Both the position numbers and the translations under genes were made by a program. The notes under the pieces were generated by a model that was given only the letters and a program-made list of their open reading frames with translations, was not told the DNA's origin and did not search any database. A stretch of DNA of 64,000 nucleotides from Lysinibacillus irui. GTDB taxonomy: Bacteria > Bacillota > Bacilli > Bacillales_A > Planococcaceae. The stretch covers positions 3,775,501 through 3,839,500 of the forward strand of contig NZ_CP113527.1 of NCBI RefSeq assembly GCF_028877475.1, written 5' to 3'. Of the stretch, positions 16,960-27,300 are shown piece by piece. Numbering within the stretch: the stretch's first letter is position 1; each line of letters begins with the position of its first letter.

Positions 16960-18201
16960 ATGAATTTGTTATTATCATTCGACACAAAATTAATAAAATA
17001 TGCTGAATTGGCGGTAAAAGTAGGAGTAAATATCCAAAAAGATCAATATCTTTATATAAGCTGTTCGACCGATAACTTAAAATTAGCACAAATAATTACT
17101 AAAATTGCTTATAAAAATGGTGCAAAGCAAGTATTCGTCGATTTATCAGATGACGAACTTGTACGCGCTCGCTATGAAGGAGCACCAAAAGACTCATTTG
17201 ATTTCTTCCCTCCTTGGAAAGTACAAGAGCGTGAATGGTTGGCGGATCATGGAGCTGCATTCTTAAGCATTAGTTCACAAAACCCAGATTTATTAAAAGG
17301 TATAGAACGAGACAGAATCATGGCCTTTCAAAAAGCATCTGGTCAAGCATTGGCTAACTATTATCAATGGCTACAAGCAGATAAATTTAGCTGGTCAGTG
17401 ATTGCTGCACCTTCTAAGGCTTGGGCAGCAAAGGTTTTCCCCAATTTACCAGAAGAGCAACAAATCGATGCCTTATGGGAAGCGATCTTTGCAGCGACAC
17501 GTATTGACGTTGAACAGTCTGTTGAAGCTTGGCATGCTCATGATCAGGAATTACATAGCAAAGCCGACTATTTAAACTCAAAGCAATATAAGTCACTTCA
17601 CTATACTGCTCCAGGCACTGACCTCATGATTGAGCTACCTGCACATCACATATGGACAGGTGGGAGTAGTATCAACATACAAGGCCAGGCATTTATGGCC
17701 AATATGCCTACAGAAGAAATTTTTACTGCACCGTTAAAAACAGGTGTTAATGGCTATGTAACAAGCACTAAGCCATTAAGCTACGGCGGCAATATTATCG
17801 ATCATTTTACATTAACATTTAAAGATGGTCGTATCATTGACATCAAGGCTGAGCAAGGGCAAGACATTTTAGCTGCTCTAGTTGAAACGGATGAGGGAGC
17901 TCATTACCTTGGTGAAATAGCATTAGTACCACATGCATCACCTATTTCACAATCTAATTTGTTATTTTACAATACATTATTCGATGAAAATGCCTCCAAT
18001 CATTTAGCCATCGGAAGTGCTTATGCATTTTGTATAGAGGGTGGTAAAGAAATGACTACTGAGGAATTAAGTGCACATGGACTTAACCAAAGCTTGACTC
18101 ATGTTGATTTTATGATTGGTTCGAACAAAATGAATATAGACGGAATTACTAACGATGGTCAAAAAGAACCTATATTCAGAGATGGAAATTGGGCATTCTA
18201 A
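16960..18201 (+). CDS. M29 family metallo-aminopeptidase (AmpS-like)
   Basis: A cytosolic dinuclear-metal aminopeptidase of 413 residues. Metal-ligand motifs visible are the glutamate in MPTEEIF, the glutamate and histidine in LGEIALVPHASPIS, and LFDENASNHLAIG near residue 345. The N-terminal domain carries YAELAVKVGVNIQ. It is strikingly similar along its length to the second M29 gene at 29.6 kb, so the two are paralogues. The ATG at 16960 follows AAAGGGG. It is monocistronic and divergent from motAB. Confidence 0.88.
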   Translation: MNLLLSFDTKLIKYAELAVKVGVNIQKDQYLYISCSTDNLKLAQIITKIAYKNGAKQVFVDLSDDELVRARYEGAPKDSFDFFPPWKVQEREWLADHGAAFLSISSQNPDLLKGIERDRIMAFQKASGQALANYYQWLQADKFSWSVIAAPSKAWAAKVFPNLPEEQQIDALWEAIFAATRIDVEQSVEAWHAHDQELHSKADYLNSKQYKSLHYTAPGTDLMIELPAHHIWTGGSSINIQGQAFMANMPTEEIFTAPLKTGVNGYVTSTKPLSYGGNIIDHFTLTFKDGRIIDIKAEQGQDILAALVETDEGAHYLGEIALVPHASPISQSNLLFYNTLFDENASNHLAIGSAYAFCIEGGKEMTTEELSAHGLNQSLTHVDFMIGSNKMNIDGITNDGQKEPIFRDGNWAF

Positions 18202-18340
18202 ATAATCCATTCCTACTACTAGTATTCTAGGCTAACTATGTTAAGGTTGTCATAAATTATCCTTAGATTTTACTAGGAACCTATTGTATAATTGTTTTAG
18301 GGTAATTAATAGATCATTTAAGTAGAGAGGAGCTCTAATA

Positions 18341-18475
18341 ATGTTCATTACAACTGTTCTTGGCTTTACAGTAGTTTTATTAATTTCTATGGCATTCTTC
18401 ATCCACTACCTACAAGTTGGTTTAGATAGCAAGTCTTCAGTAACTGTAGATCCAAAGCCAAACGAAAAATTCTAA
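18341..18475 (+). CDS. Small single-pass membrane protein, 44 aa
   Basis: The ATG at 18341 follows GAGAGGAG. The peptide starts MFITTVLGFTVVLLISMAFF, one clear transmembrane helix, with a short polar tail ending NEKF. A TATAAT lies near 18286. A perfect terminator follows ten bases after the stop, so promoter, RBS, ORF and terminator are all present. It is not recognised as a named family. Confidence 0.7.
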   Translation: MFITTVLGFTVVLLISMAFFIHYLQVGLDSKSSVTVDPKPNEKF

Positions 18476-18484
18476 TGTATAAAA

Positions 18485-18516
18485 AACAGCTACTATAAAG
18501 GTAGCTGTTTTTTTAT
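18485..18516 (+). terminator. Terminator after the 44-aa membrane protein gene
   Basis: AACAGCTAC (18485–18493) and GTAGCTGTT (18501–18509) form a stem followed by TTTTTT. Confidence 0.85.
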
Positions 18517-18642
18517 AGCCTACAATTTAAAAATGTATGAAGTTGCTCCTTTATTGTAAAAATTATCTGAATAAAGTCTTTATAGTTTGCATATTTAAAA
18601 TTTTGCTCTAAAATATTTTTTGTAAGGAAGGGAGCAATTTTC

Positions 18643-19206
18643 ATGACAATGTTACAAGATATTTTAGAGTTTAACAAAGTGTTTGTCGAAGAAAAAAAAT
18701 ATGAACCATTCATCACTACAAAATATCCTGATAAACGTATTGTTGTTTTATCTTGTATGGATACTCGACTTGTAGAGCTTTTACCGAAAGCAATGAATTT
18801 ACGTAATGGCGATGTTAAAATTGTGAAAAGTGCTGGCGCTTTAGTTAGCCATCCTTTCGGCGCAGTTATGCGTAGTTTATTGGTTGCTGTTTATGGCCTA
18901 CAAGCAGATGAAGTTTATGTCGTTGGGCATTATGACTGTGGTATGAGTGCAGTTGATCCCGAAGCAATGTTAAGTGAAATGATTAAAAGAGGTATTGATC
19001 CAAAAACAATTAATATGCTAGAATATTCCGGTTTTGACTTAAAAGAGTTTTTACGTGGTTTTGGTGATGTAGCGACAAGTGTTAAAAAAAGTGTTGATAC
19101 AATTCGAAATCATCCGCTAATGGTGAAAGATGTACCTGTTCATGGCCTCATTATCGATCCAAATACAGGTCATCTAGATTTAATTGAAGATGGTAATAAA
19201 CAATAG
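18643..19206 (+). CDS. Beta-class carbonic anhydrase (YtiB-like)
   Basis: Interconverts CO2 and bicarbonate. The 187-residue protein has the zinc-site motifs SCMDTR (Cys38, Asp40, Arg42) and GHYDCG with His and Cys near residues 97–100, plus KSAGA after the first motif. The length fits the short Gram-positive beta-CA/YtiB type. The ATG follows GGAAGGGAG. It is monocistronic, with a palindromic terminator shared with the convergent GNAT gene. Confidence 0.88.
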   Translation: MTMLQDILEFNKVFVEEKKYEPFITTKYPDKRIVVLSCMDTRLVELLPKAMNLRNGDVKIVKSAGALVSHPFGAVMRSLLVAVYGLQADEVYVVGHYDCGMSAVDPEAMLSEMIKRGIDPKTINMLEYSGFDLKEFLRGFGDVATSVKKSVDTIRNHPLMVKDVPVHGLIIDPNTGHLDLIEDGNKQ

Positions 19207-19233
19207 TCATTACCTTTTGATTTACAACTAATA

Positions 19234-19271
19234 AGGTGCCTATCTTTCTCCATAACGAAAGATAGGCACCT
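19234..19271. terminator. Bidirectional terminator
   Basis: A perfect 15-bp stem AGGTGCCTATCTTTC/GAAAGATAGGCACCT lies between convergent genes. Confidence 0.85.
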
Positions 19272-19277
19272 CTCTAA

Positions 19278-19820
19278 TTATTCATCCTCTAAACGTGCAT
19301 ATATAAAATGATCTACCCATTGACCATTTATATACAACAGCTTTCTTAACAGACCTTCCTGTTGAAACCCTGCTTTCTCTAATACGCGCATAGAAGGTGC
19401 ATTTTGAGTAGAAACATATGCCTCTACACGATGTAGGCCTATTTGATCGAACGCGAATCGTACCACCATATTTACGGCCTCTGTGACGATTCCCTTCCCT
19501 ACATAAATTTCATCCATCGCATAGCCAACAAATGCACTTGAGTATGGTAAGCGTTTTACAGCATAAAGTGCAATATGTCCTATTAGATTGTTTGTACCAT
19601 GCTCAAAAATACCAAAAGTATATTCTCGCTTTGACTCCATCAAATAGAGACTTTCTTGAATTTTTTTGTATTGAGCGTCAATTGTATAATATTCTGGTCT
19701 TTGTAGTGGCTCGTAAATAGACCAAAAGTATTTATTTCGGCTTACGAGACCCGTTAAACTTCGTGCATCTTTTTCTTGGAATGTGCGGATGTAGCATTTT
19801 TCTCCCTTTATCGTTACCAC
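19278..19820 (-). CDS. GNAT N-acetyltransferase, RimJ/RimL-like
   Basis: A GCN5-type acetyltransferase of about 180 residues. The opening is YIRTFQEKDARSLTGLV. The acetyl-CoA region is VGYAMDEIYVGKGIVTEAVNMV, followed by HRVEAYVSTQNAPSMRVLEKAGFQQEG, classic for the RimJ/RimL group that acetylates ribosomal-protein or other amino termini. The real acceptor is unknown. A GTG at 19820 after AAGGG is preferred; an ATG at 19865 with GGAG two bases away is the alternative. Confidence 0.8.
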   Translation of the reverse strand: MVTIKGEKCYIRTFQEKDARSLTGLVSRNKYFWSIYEPLQRPEYYTIDAQYKKIQESLYLMESKREYTFGIFEHGTNNLIGHIALYAVKRLPYSSAFVGYAMDEIYVGKGIVTEAVNMVVRFAFDQIGLHRVEAYVSTQNAPSMRVLEKAGFQQEGLLRKLLYINGQWVDHFIYARLEDE

Positions 19821-20083
19821 ATTCCCACCCTTTTTTCTTAATAGATTCCAAATTTTAAGCACCATTTCTCCACACTAGCCTTCCAATAAATATCAGTACA
19901 TTCATCATTCTGGTAACATCACTACTTTGAATTTAACATAGCTTAAAAAATGGTTTTCATTCGCTACATTTCAAAGGTTGAACATTTAGTTTATTTCATT
20001 GTATGTAAGAAAAGATGCTGCTACAACTAAAACAACTCATGTCCTATTTCATAGCAGCACAATTCATTATTTTGATTTGGTTC

Positions 20084-20887
20084 TTACTTCTCGTCCCCAA
20101 TTTCTAAACTGGACGAATCAGCATCCTCTAGTTGGCCATTATCTAATACATTTGTTAAATGGAGACCACGTTTTAGAGCCTCTCGTTCAATATGTGCAAT
20201 GGTTTCCTGCAGCACCTGTACACGGGCGTGCTTTTTATCATCACCAGCAACTAAGATCCATGGAGCATCCTTTTTATCAGTCTTTTCAAACATTTCATTT
20301 GCCGCTTCAATATACTGTGGTGTTTTTTCACGATTTCGCCAATCTTCGTCTGTTAGCTTCCAAGATTTATAAGGGTTTTGTTCCCGTTCTTTAAAGCGTT
20401 TTAATTGTTCTTCATCTGATACATGAAGCCAAAATTTAATGATTATGTAATCTCCTGCAGTTAAAATTTTCTCGAAGTTATTGATTTCTTCATACGCACG
20501 AGACCATTCATCCTTCGATGCGAATCCTTCGATACGTTCTACTAATACACGACCATACCAAGAACGATCAAAAATAGCGATTTGCCCATGCTGCGGTAAC
20601 TTTCTCCAGAATCTTTGTAAATAGTTATAGCGCAATTCATGAGGCTGTGGAGCTGAAATAGGGTGTACAACATAACCTCGTGGATCGACACGTTCAATTA
20701 GTCGTTTAATAGCGCCACCTTTACCAGCGGCATCCATTCCTTCAAATACCAAAATTAAACCAATTTTGTTTTTTAATAAAAACTGTTGGGCATTTAACAT
20801 TTCATATTGGAGTACTTTTAATTTCTTTTTATACATTTTTTTATCTAGTTCAATCGATAAGTCTAGATTTTTTAAATTTTGTGCCAA
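20084..20887 (-). CDS. Polyphosphate kinase 2 family protein
   Basis: Transfers phosphate between polyphosphate and nucleotides. Walker A is GMDAAGKGG (about residue 55), the Walker B-like block is FDRSWYGRVLVERIEG, and the lid is DWRNREK, all PPK2 hallmarks. It has a single PPK2 domain of about 267 residues. Whether it prefers AMP, ADP or GDP cannot be judged by eye. The TTG at 20887 with AGGAG about ten bases upstream is preferred; the frame continues upstream without a site. It is divergent from a membrane protein gene. Confidence 0.87.
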   Translation of the reverse strand: MAQNLKNLDLSIELDKKMYKKKLKVLQYEMLNAQQFLLKNKIGLILVFEGMDAAGKGGAIKRLIERVDPRGYVVHPISAPQPHELRYNYLQRFWRKLPQHGQIAIFDRSWYGRVLVERIEGFASKDEWSRAYEEINNFEKILTAGDYIIIKFWLHVSDEEQLKRFKEREQNPYKSWKLTDEDWRNREKTPQYIEAANEMFEKTDKKDAPWILVAGDDKKHARVQVLQETIAHIEREALKRGLHLTNVLDNGQLEDADSSSLEIGDEK

Positions 20888-21087
20888 TGAAACTTCACTC
20901 CTTTTATGTAGATAATCCCATTGTACTAAAGAAAAATATAGATGCCTATTGAGATGGTAAATTGTAGTGATTATTAGCAAAACAACACGATACATTGTTG
21001 GAAATTTCCGTTATAATAAAAAAAGTGACAGTACTATACTTATTTGTCTTTTCCCTATACAATCTAAACACGAAGGGAGAGGAAATC

Positions 21088-21801
21088 ATGCCTCGGTTTA
21101 TCTTGATGACAATCTCTTATCTTGTCTCATTCATCCTAACCTTTTTATCCTTTTTCATGAAAATAAACGGTCAATCTTCTCTAGAAATTTCTAATCGGTT
21201 TTCTGTAGTATTTGCACCAGTTGATATTAGTCATGCAATATGGATTGTCATTTATTTATTAATTGGCTATTGGTTATTGGTGAACATTAAAAAGACATCT
21301 ATGAAACAGTCTGCTCTCTTTAGTTGCATAAATATTTTGCAAGCCTTAACGATATATGTATGGCATCATGAGTTATTTATTGTTTCTCTTGGCATCACCT
21401 TGCTTTTGGTCTTGTACTTATTTATGTTGTATAATACGTACTCTCTTCACGACAAAGCGTTGTCAGGTCGTATTCCTTTCTCCATTTATTTTGCATGGAT
21501 GACATTTATCTTGATTACGAATAGTAGCTTTACGTTAACGGCTTATGGTTGGAACGGCTTTGGTCTTAGCACTCCTCTTTGGGCAGTAATTTTACTGACA
21601 CTTGGTGGAGCTATTGCACTACATATCCGCTTTCATCACTTTGATACCATGTATCCGAGTGTTTTTATTTGGGCTTATTTAGGAATCGCTTTACATAATG
21701 GTTTTGATGAGCTTCTTGTAACAACTGCCGCCTTATTTTTATGTGGTGTTCTCTTTGTTGGTATTTTATTTATTAAAAAAAATCCTGCCCACCAAAAATA
21801 A
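21088..21801 (+). CDS. Polytopic membrane protein, tryptophan-rich-sensory-like
   Basis: 238 residues with about seven hydrophobic helices. The segment FAPVDISHAIWIVIYLLIGYW resembles the FxPxxxxFxIWxxIYLLL motif of TspO/MBR-like tryptophan-rich proteins. Function unknown. The ATG at 21088 follows GGGAGAGGA; a TTG at 20995 would give an unlikely extension over the ppk2 promoter. It converges on map, with a shared terminator. Confidence 0.7.
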   Translation: MPRFILMTISYLVSFILTFLSFFMKINGQSSLEISNRFSVVFAPVDISHAIWIVIYLLIGYWLLVNIKKTSMKQSALFSCINILQALTIYVWHHELFIVSLGITLLLVLYLFMLYNTYSLHDKALSGRIPFSIYFAWMTFILITNSSFTLTAYGWNGFGLSTPLWAVILLTLGGAIALHIRFHHFDTMYPSVFIWAYLGIALHNGFDELLVTTAALFLCGVLFVGILFIKKNPAHQK

Positions 21802-21822
21802 ATTGGTTAGCAGGATTTTAAA
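21781..21822. terminator. Bidirectional terminator
   Basis: AATCCTGC (21781–21788) pairs with GCAGGATT (21810–21817) and is followed by TTAAATT. The 5' arm overlaps the end of the membrane protein gene. Confidence 0.7.
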
Positions 21823-21829
21823 TTATATC

Positions 21830-22585
<756 letters not shown>

Positions 22586-22715
22586 TTATAACGTCCCTTT
22601 CATCTAATATCTATTCTTTAATATAACATAACTTTTTATGCGTATAACGATAAACGCTTTAAATATTGTATGCTTTCCTACAATGCAAAGTGCTAAAAGA
22701 GCTATTCATGACCAA

Positions 22716-22743
22716 AAGTCCCTTCACATGAGTGAAGGGACTT
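22716..22743 (-). terminator. Terminator for thiT
   Basis: The stem AAGTCCCTTCAC/GTGAAGGGACTT is followed on the minus strand by TTTTGG. It lies about 125 bases past the thiT stop in an otherwise empty stretch (22586–22866). Confidence 0.75.
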
Positions 22744-22866
22744 GCTTGTTGTTGAAAAAAGTTGATAATTTTGCTAATGATTCTGTGCGAAAGCGAATAT
22801 CATCAAGTAGTATAGAACGAAAAGCTTTTATACCCTTTTACAATAAATCATTTGAGGAAACTTTTA

Positions 22867-23427
22867 TTATGCTTTTCTTTGCATTAATTGTGGAGCGGCT
22901 GTGAATAAAAGCACCCCTACAATTGCCGTTAAAATGGTTGCTGGCAACATATATGTACCATTATAAATGATAGAATAGATCCATGCATTTTGATCACCCG
23001 CATACTCTGCAAAAAATACAGCTCCAGCAATTGTATGTGCTGCGTATCGTAAAAAGCCTGCAAAAACAGTACCTATGATAATGTAAAGTGCCATTTTCGT
23101 TTTGTTCATATTTTTTGCAGCATCCAACACAGGTCCACGTACAACTGCTGCTAATCCTACAACTGTAAAGGCAACACCATAATCCAATAATCCTTGAAGC
23201 CAGTGCACAATATAAGCACCAAACATGGTTTGCATAACACCCACAAGTAATCCCGTTGTTAGCCCAGCAACTAAGCCCCAACGAAATGCAATTAACATAA
23301 TAGGCACCATGACAAGACTAACAGAGCCACCTTGTGCCCATACTTTAAAGGATACTTGATCGAGCACAAGGCCAATCGCTGCAAATATCGCAATCTCCAC
23401 AAGCATTAATAGTCTTTTTTTGTCCAT
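22867..23427 (-). CDS. thiT: ECF thiamine transporter substrate-binding subunit ThiT (YuaJ)
   Basis: The thiamine-specific S component, which works with the shared EcfAA'T module. It has 186 residues and six membrane helices. ThiT motifs present are WAQGGSVSLVMVPI near residue 35, a GLLVGVMQTMFG segment and YNGTYMLPATILTAIVG. The ATG at 23427 has AAAGGAGAG upstream; the longer frame runs through the riboswitch. Control by a TPP riboswitch directly upstream confirms the substrate. Confidence 0.93.
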   Translation of the reverse strand: MDKKRLLMLVEIAIFAAIGLVLDQVSFKVWAQGGSVSLVMVPIMLIAFRWGLVAGLTTGLLVGVMQTMFGAYIVHWLQGLLDYGVAFTVVGLAAVVRGPVLDAAKNMNKTKMALYIIIGTVFAGFLRYAAHTIAGAVFFAEYAGDQNAWIYSIIYNGTYMLPATILTAIVGVLLFTAAPQLMQRKA

Positions 23428-23507
23428 ACATATTCTCTCCTTTGTTCCGATGTAGGATACAAGAGCAGGAATAGAAATGCAGACATCTTTTTTATTCCTA
23501 AAGAATG

Positions 23508-23648
23508 AAAAAACGATGCCAGGACAGAGCCTGACATCGTACAAGTGTCGGTTTCTATCCACATCCCTACGCAAGTGTTAACTTACAGGTTCAAAGAGTC
23601 AAGGCATTACGTGCCCAGTCTCAGCTGACATCATCAGCTCCCCTTGTG
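23508..23648 (-). promoter_or_regulatory. TPP riboswitch with terminator, upstream of thiT
   Basis: Minus-strand consensus elements in order are GGGGAGCT, GCTGAGA, TGAACCTG, and GCGTAGGGA near 23564–23572. Next comes the expression-platform terminator ACGATGtCAGG/CCTGgCATCGT (23514–23540) with TTTTTT (23508–23513). Thiamine pyrophosphate is expected to shut off thiT. Confidence 0.95.
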
Positions 23649-23781
23649 GTCGTTACATCTGAATTTATTTGAACAATCCCATTGTACGCAAAGGATTGGA
23701 TGATTACAACCTCTTCCATACATTATTTTTTTGAAACTTTGCCGTTTTTCATGCGTAAATATTAAAAAAGGAGGTACAACT

Positions 23782-24105
23782 ATGGAGAACCAAAAAATTT
23801 TATCTGCCTTTAGTTATCTTAGTATTTTCTTCGCCCCTTTTATCGTCCCATTAATTGTTTACTTTGTAACGAAAGATAGTGATGTAAAAAGACATTCAAT
23901 TCGTGCACTTGTCTCTCATTTAATTCCTTTTGTTTTTGGCATCCTATTTTTTATTGTCTTTGTTTTTTCTACATTAAGATTAGATCCAACGTCAAGTAAT
24001 AATACTGTGATGGTTGTTTGGTTAGTTTCATTTGCCGTTTATGCCATTGTCTCACTTGGTATTGTCATATGGAATATTATTCAGGCTGTTCGAGTAATAC
24101 GTTAA
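23782..24105 (+). CDS. DUF4870-type small membrane protein
   Basis: A 107-residue protein with three hydrophobic helices. The pattern FSYLSIFFAPFIVPLIVYF, followed by DSDVKRHSIRALVSHLIPF and a final helix ending IQAVRVIR, fits DUF4870. Function unknown. The ATG at 23782 follows a strong AAGGAGG. It shares a promoter region with the thiT riboswitch on the opposite strand and is followed by a 40-codon ORF. Confidence 0.78.
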   Translation: MENQKILSAFSYLSIFFAPFIVPLIVYFVTKDSDVKRHSIRALVSHLIPFVFGILFFIVFVFSTLRLDPTSSNNTVMVVWLVSFAVYAIVSLGIVIWNIIQAVRVIR

Positions 24106-24160
24106 TGTTTCAATTTTAAGCGAAACAGGTAGTAATAATTGTAAAAGGAGCTGTTTTTTA

Positions 24161-24283
24161 ATGAAAGTATCAAACGTTGTGAAAACTGCTGTAAAATTGG
24201 CACCTATTGTTATTCCTATCGTCAAAAAAGTAATGGCTGCAAAAAAAGGAACAACTCCTACAGCCACTTCTCGAAAAAAATAA
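24161..24283 (+). CDS. 40-residue cationic amphipathic peptide
   Basis: The ATG at 24161 follows AAAAGGAG. The peptide MKVSNVVKTAVKLAPIVIPI… continues with KKVMAAKKGTTPTATSRKK. It has a hydrophobic middle and a lysine/arginine-rich tail, with a terminator directly after. It probably sits in one transcript with the DUF4870 gene. It resembles small membrane-binding peptides; function unknown. Confidence 0.6.
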   Translation: MKVSNVVKTAVKLAPIVIPIVKKVMAAKKGTTPTATSRKK

Positions 24284-24286
24284 AAC

Positions 24287-24324
24287 AAAGGCGTATTCCC
24301 TATTTCGGAAATACGCCTTTCACT
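24287..24324. terminator. Bidirectional terminator
   Basis: AAAGGCGTATT pairs with AATACGCCTTT (24310–24320), between the 40-aa ORF and sbcC. Confidence 0.8.
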
Positions 24325-27300
24325 TATTTCACTTCAAAGTATGTCTGACTATGGCCATTTAATGTCTTTTCTACATGTAAAACCGCTGGCATTGCAGATT
24401 TTAATTCAGGCACATGAGAGATTACGCCAATCATGCGACCAGAATCCTGTAAATCAATTAATGTATCGATTGCTTTATTTAATGATTCCTCATCAAGCGA
24501 ACCAAAGCCCTCATCAATAAACATCGTTTCAATATGAATATTACCTTGGAAGCTTTGAATTACATCTGCCATTCCTAAGGCAAGGCTTAATGAGGCATTA
24601 AATTTTTCGCCTCCCGATAATGTTTTGACATCTCGTAGTTGATCGGTATAGGCATCGTAGACATCAAGACCTAGTCCGCTTTGTTTCGCATGCTTTTCCA
24701 ATCTATCTGAACGTCTGAGCTCAAATTGACCATTTGATAAATGATAAAGGCGAATATTGGCAGCTTCAGTAATTTGGTCTAAGTAATTAATTTGAATATA
24801 GCGCTCAAAAGATAACTTTTTCGAATTTTGGCCGTTTAATAATCCATAGAGCTCCTTTACTCTTCCCGCTTCTTGCTCAAGTAAATGAAGCTCCCTCGCT
24901 ATTTCTTCTACTCTTTCAATAAAACCTTGGCAAGCTTGAGCAAAACCTCTCAACTGTTGTAAACGTTTAAATGCTTCCTCATAAGATATACGAAGTTGTT
25001 CTACTTTGGCTTCCATGGACACTAAATCTTGTTGCTCTTTTCCTTGAAGATACATAGCCCCTTCAGTAATTTGGATTTGCAATGTGTGTACCTGTAAAGC
25101 ATAGTCACTACAAGCTTTTCGAAGGGTCTCTATTTGCAATAAACTCCGTTTGGCAGCTGTATATTCCTCGTAGCTGTCAAAGCCTATCTCCTGCATGCTT
25201 GCTGAGAATTGCTGACGTTTTTCATTCATTTTGAGTTGTAATTCTTCAAAAGTTTGTTTGGCTATTTCCATCGTCAATTTTGCATTACTTGTTGCTTCCT
25301 TCGCTCTATGCAATTCGTCTTGACTCTCTTGCCATCTTTTTTGCAAATCCATTTTTTGTTTACTGATATCTGTAAGCTGTTGCTGTAATTGCTGCAAGGT
25401 TGGTAAATGGTTTGGCATATGTTTAAGCTGTTCTTCAAGAACTGCTTGCAGTCTTGTCATTTCTTTCAACTGCTCAGCTAAATATTGCTCTAAGTTCATC
25501 TGTTTAGTTCGTAGCTGCTCTATTCTCTCACGTTGCTGCTTAAGTTTTAATCGCATATCTGCTAATTGATGATGAACAATTTTTAATGTCGCAATCTCTT
25601 GCTCTATGTTGTTTAATGTAGAGATGAGCTGTGCATGGTCTTGCTGTGTAATGTGCTGCTCTTCTAGTTGCTGACAGGTTTCTTGATAAAGCTGTTGCGC
25701 AGATGACAAGAGCGCTTCTTTTTCTAGGTACTTACGCTCATCTAAAGAAGCCTTAGCCCTTAACACTTCGACTTCAGAGAGCTCTATCATTTCCTGTTGC
25801 TCATTATGTGTTTTCTGGTGTGTCAAACTGCCACATACAGGGCAAGGTTCCCCGTCCTTCAACTGTTCAGCCAGAATACTAGCCTGACTTGTCAACCAAC
25901 GCTGCTCTAATAATTGTAGAGCCTTTTTACTCTCCTGATAGTGAATGTCAGAAGTGGCTACGTCCTGCTTAGCTAACTCTACAGCCCCTTTGTATTTGTC
26001 TACTTGTTTTATTAATGCTACCTGCTCACGAAGTTTCGGTAACTGCTCTAAGTAGCTTTCATATGGCTCAACCTGTTTTTCATATTGTTCCATCGTTTGA
26101 GAAAATTGCTGTAACTGCCCTTGTTCTTTCTCCAATAACATAAGATTATCAGCTACTGCCTGTTTTGCTGTTTCGACATATTGTTCTGCTATTTGCAGCT
26201 GCTGCACATTGTTTTCATAGGCTTCAAATTTAGGCAATAAAGTCTGTAATTGCAATTCCTGCTGCAACATCTGTTGACGTTCAGGCTCTTTCGCCTCTTC
26301 AATCTGATATTTTTCTTGTGCCCGTTGTAGCTGCTCTTTTGTTTGTTGAAGTTTAAATTGAGCCTGTTGAAATGTTTGTTCTTTTAAGTTCAGTTCAGCA
26401 CGTAAATCAATACATTGTTGTTCAAGTGGCACAAGTCGCTCCGCTTGTTCTGCTAAAACAATCTCCTGCTCCTTTGCTCGGTATCTATCCTGTTCTTTTA
26501 ACAATAGTTGCAGTCTCTGCTGCCGACTAGCTTGCTCTTCGAACTGCTCATTTATAGTTTTTGCTAGTCGATAATATTCCTGCTCCTTTTGATGAAGACT
26601 ATAAACTTCATCATATTGCTGCTGTTCTTCCTCTATACATTTCTTATAGTAGCTAAACTCCTCTTCAAGTGCCTGTGTCAGTTGATGTAAATTTTCCGTA
26701 TTGTCAGCAATCAAGGTGAATAAAGAGGATGAACGTTGCGGTAAGGCACCAACAATTTGACCTAATAGATGTTCCTTTAATTGCTTGGCACGTTCAAAAT
26801 CCTTCTCCGCCTCTTTCCGTTTGGCATCCAGTTTTTTTGTCATGACGCCAAAACGATCTGTTTTAAAGATTTTTCGTAAAATAACTTCCTTATTTGTAGA
26901 GTCAGAGGTCAATAACTTGCGAAATTCACCTTGAGGTAACATTACAATTTGGCTAAATTGATCTTTTGTGAGACCTATGATTTCCAGCAATTTTTTATCG
27001 ACTTCAAGCGTTTGTTGTTTCTCTACGATGCTATAATCGAGCTTTCCCTCTCTTACTTCAGCTAATTCTATTTTCTTACCTGTGATCGTTTTATTTTTTT
27101 CTTTAATATGACCTGGCTGTCTTACTATTTGATAAACTCTGCCATGCATTTCAAATAGGAGCTCTACAGCTGTATAGACATCATCATGAGCAAAGCCGCT
27201 TCTCAGTAAAGCCGTATCCTGGCGATCCTCACCACTACCTGATCCGTAAAGCGCATAACAAATAGCGTCGAAAATGGTTGTTTTCCCAGCGCCTGTTTTT

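Noticed and set aside
19800-19830. T-box-like GGGTGG motif
   Set aside because: The rest of the T-box consensus (ACCGCG, specifier stem) is missing; it is the GNAT ribosome-binding region.
19999-20394. 131-codon plus-strand frame near the ppk2 end
   Set aside because: Antisense shadow of the PPK2 coding sequence with no start signal.
22638-22904. 88-codon plus-strand ORF between map and thiT
   Set aside because: No ribosome-binding site; it overlaps the thiT terminator hairpin and the thiT 3' end; the protein looks random.
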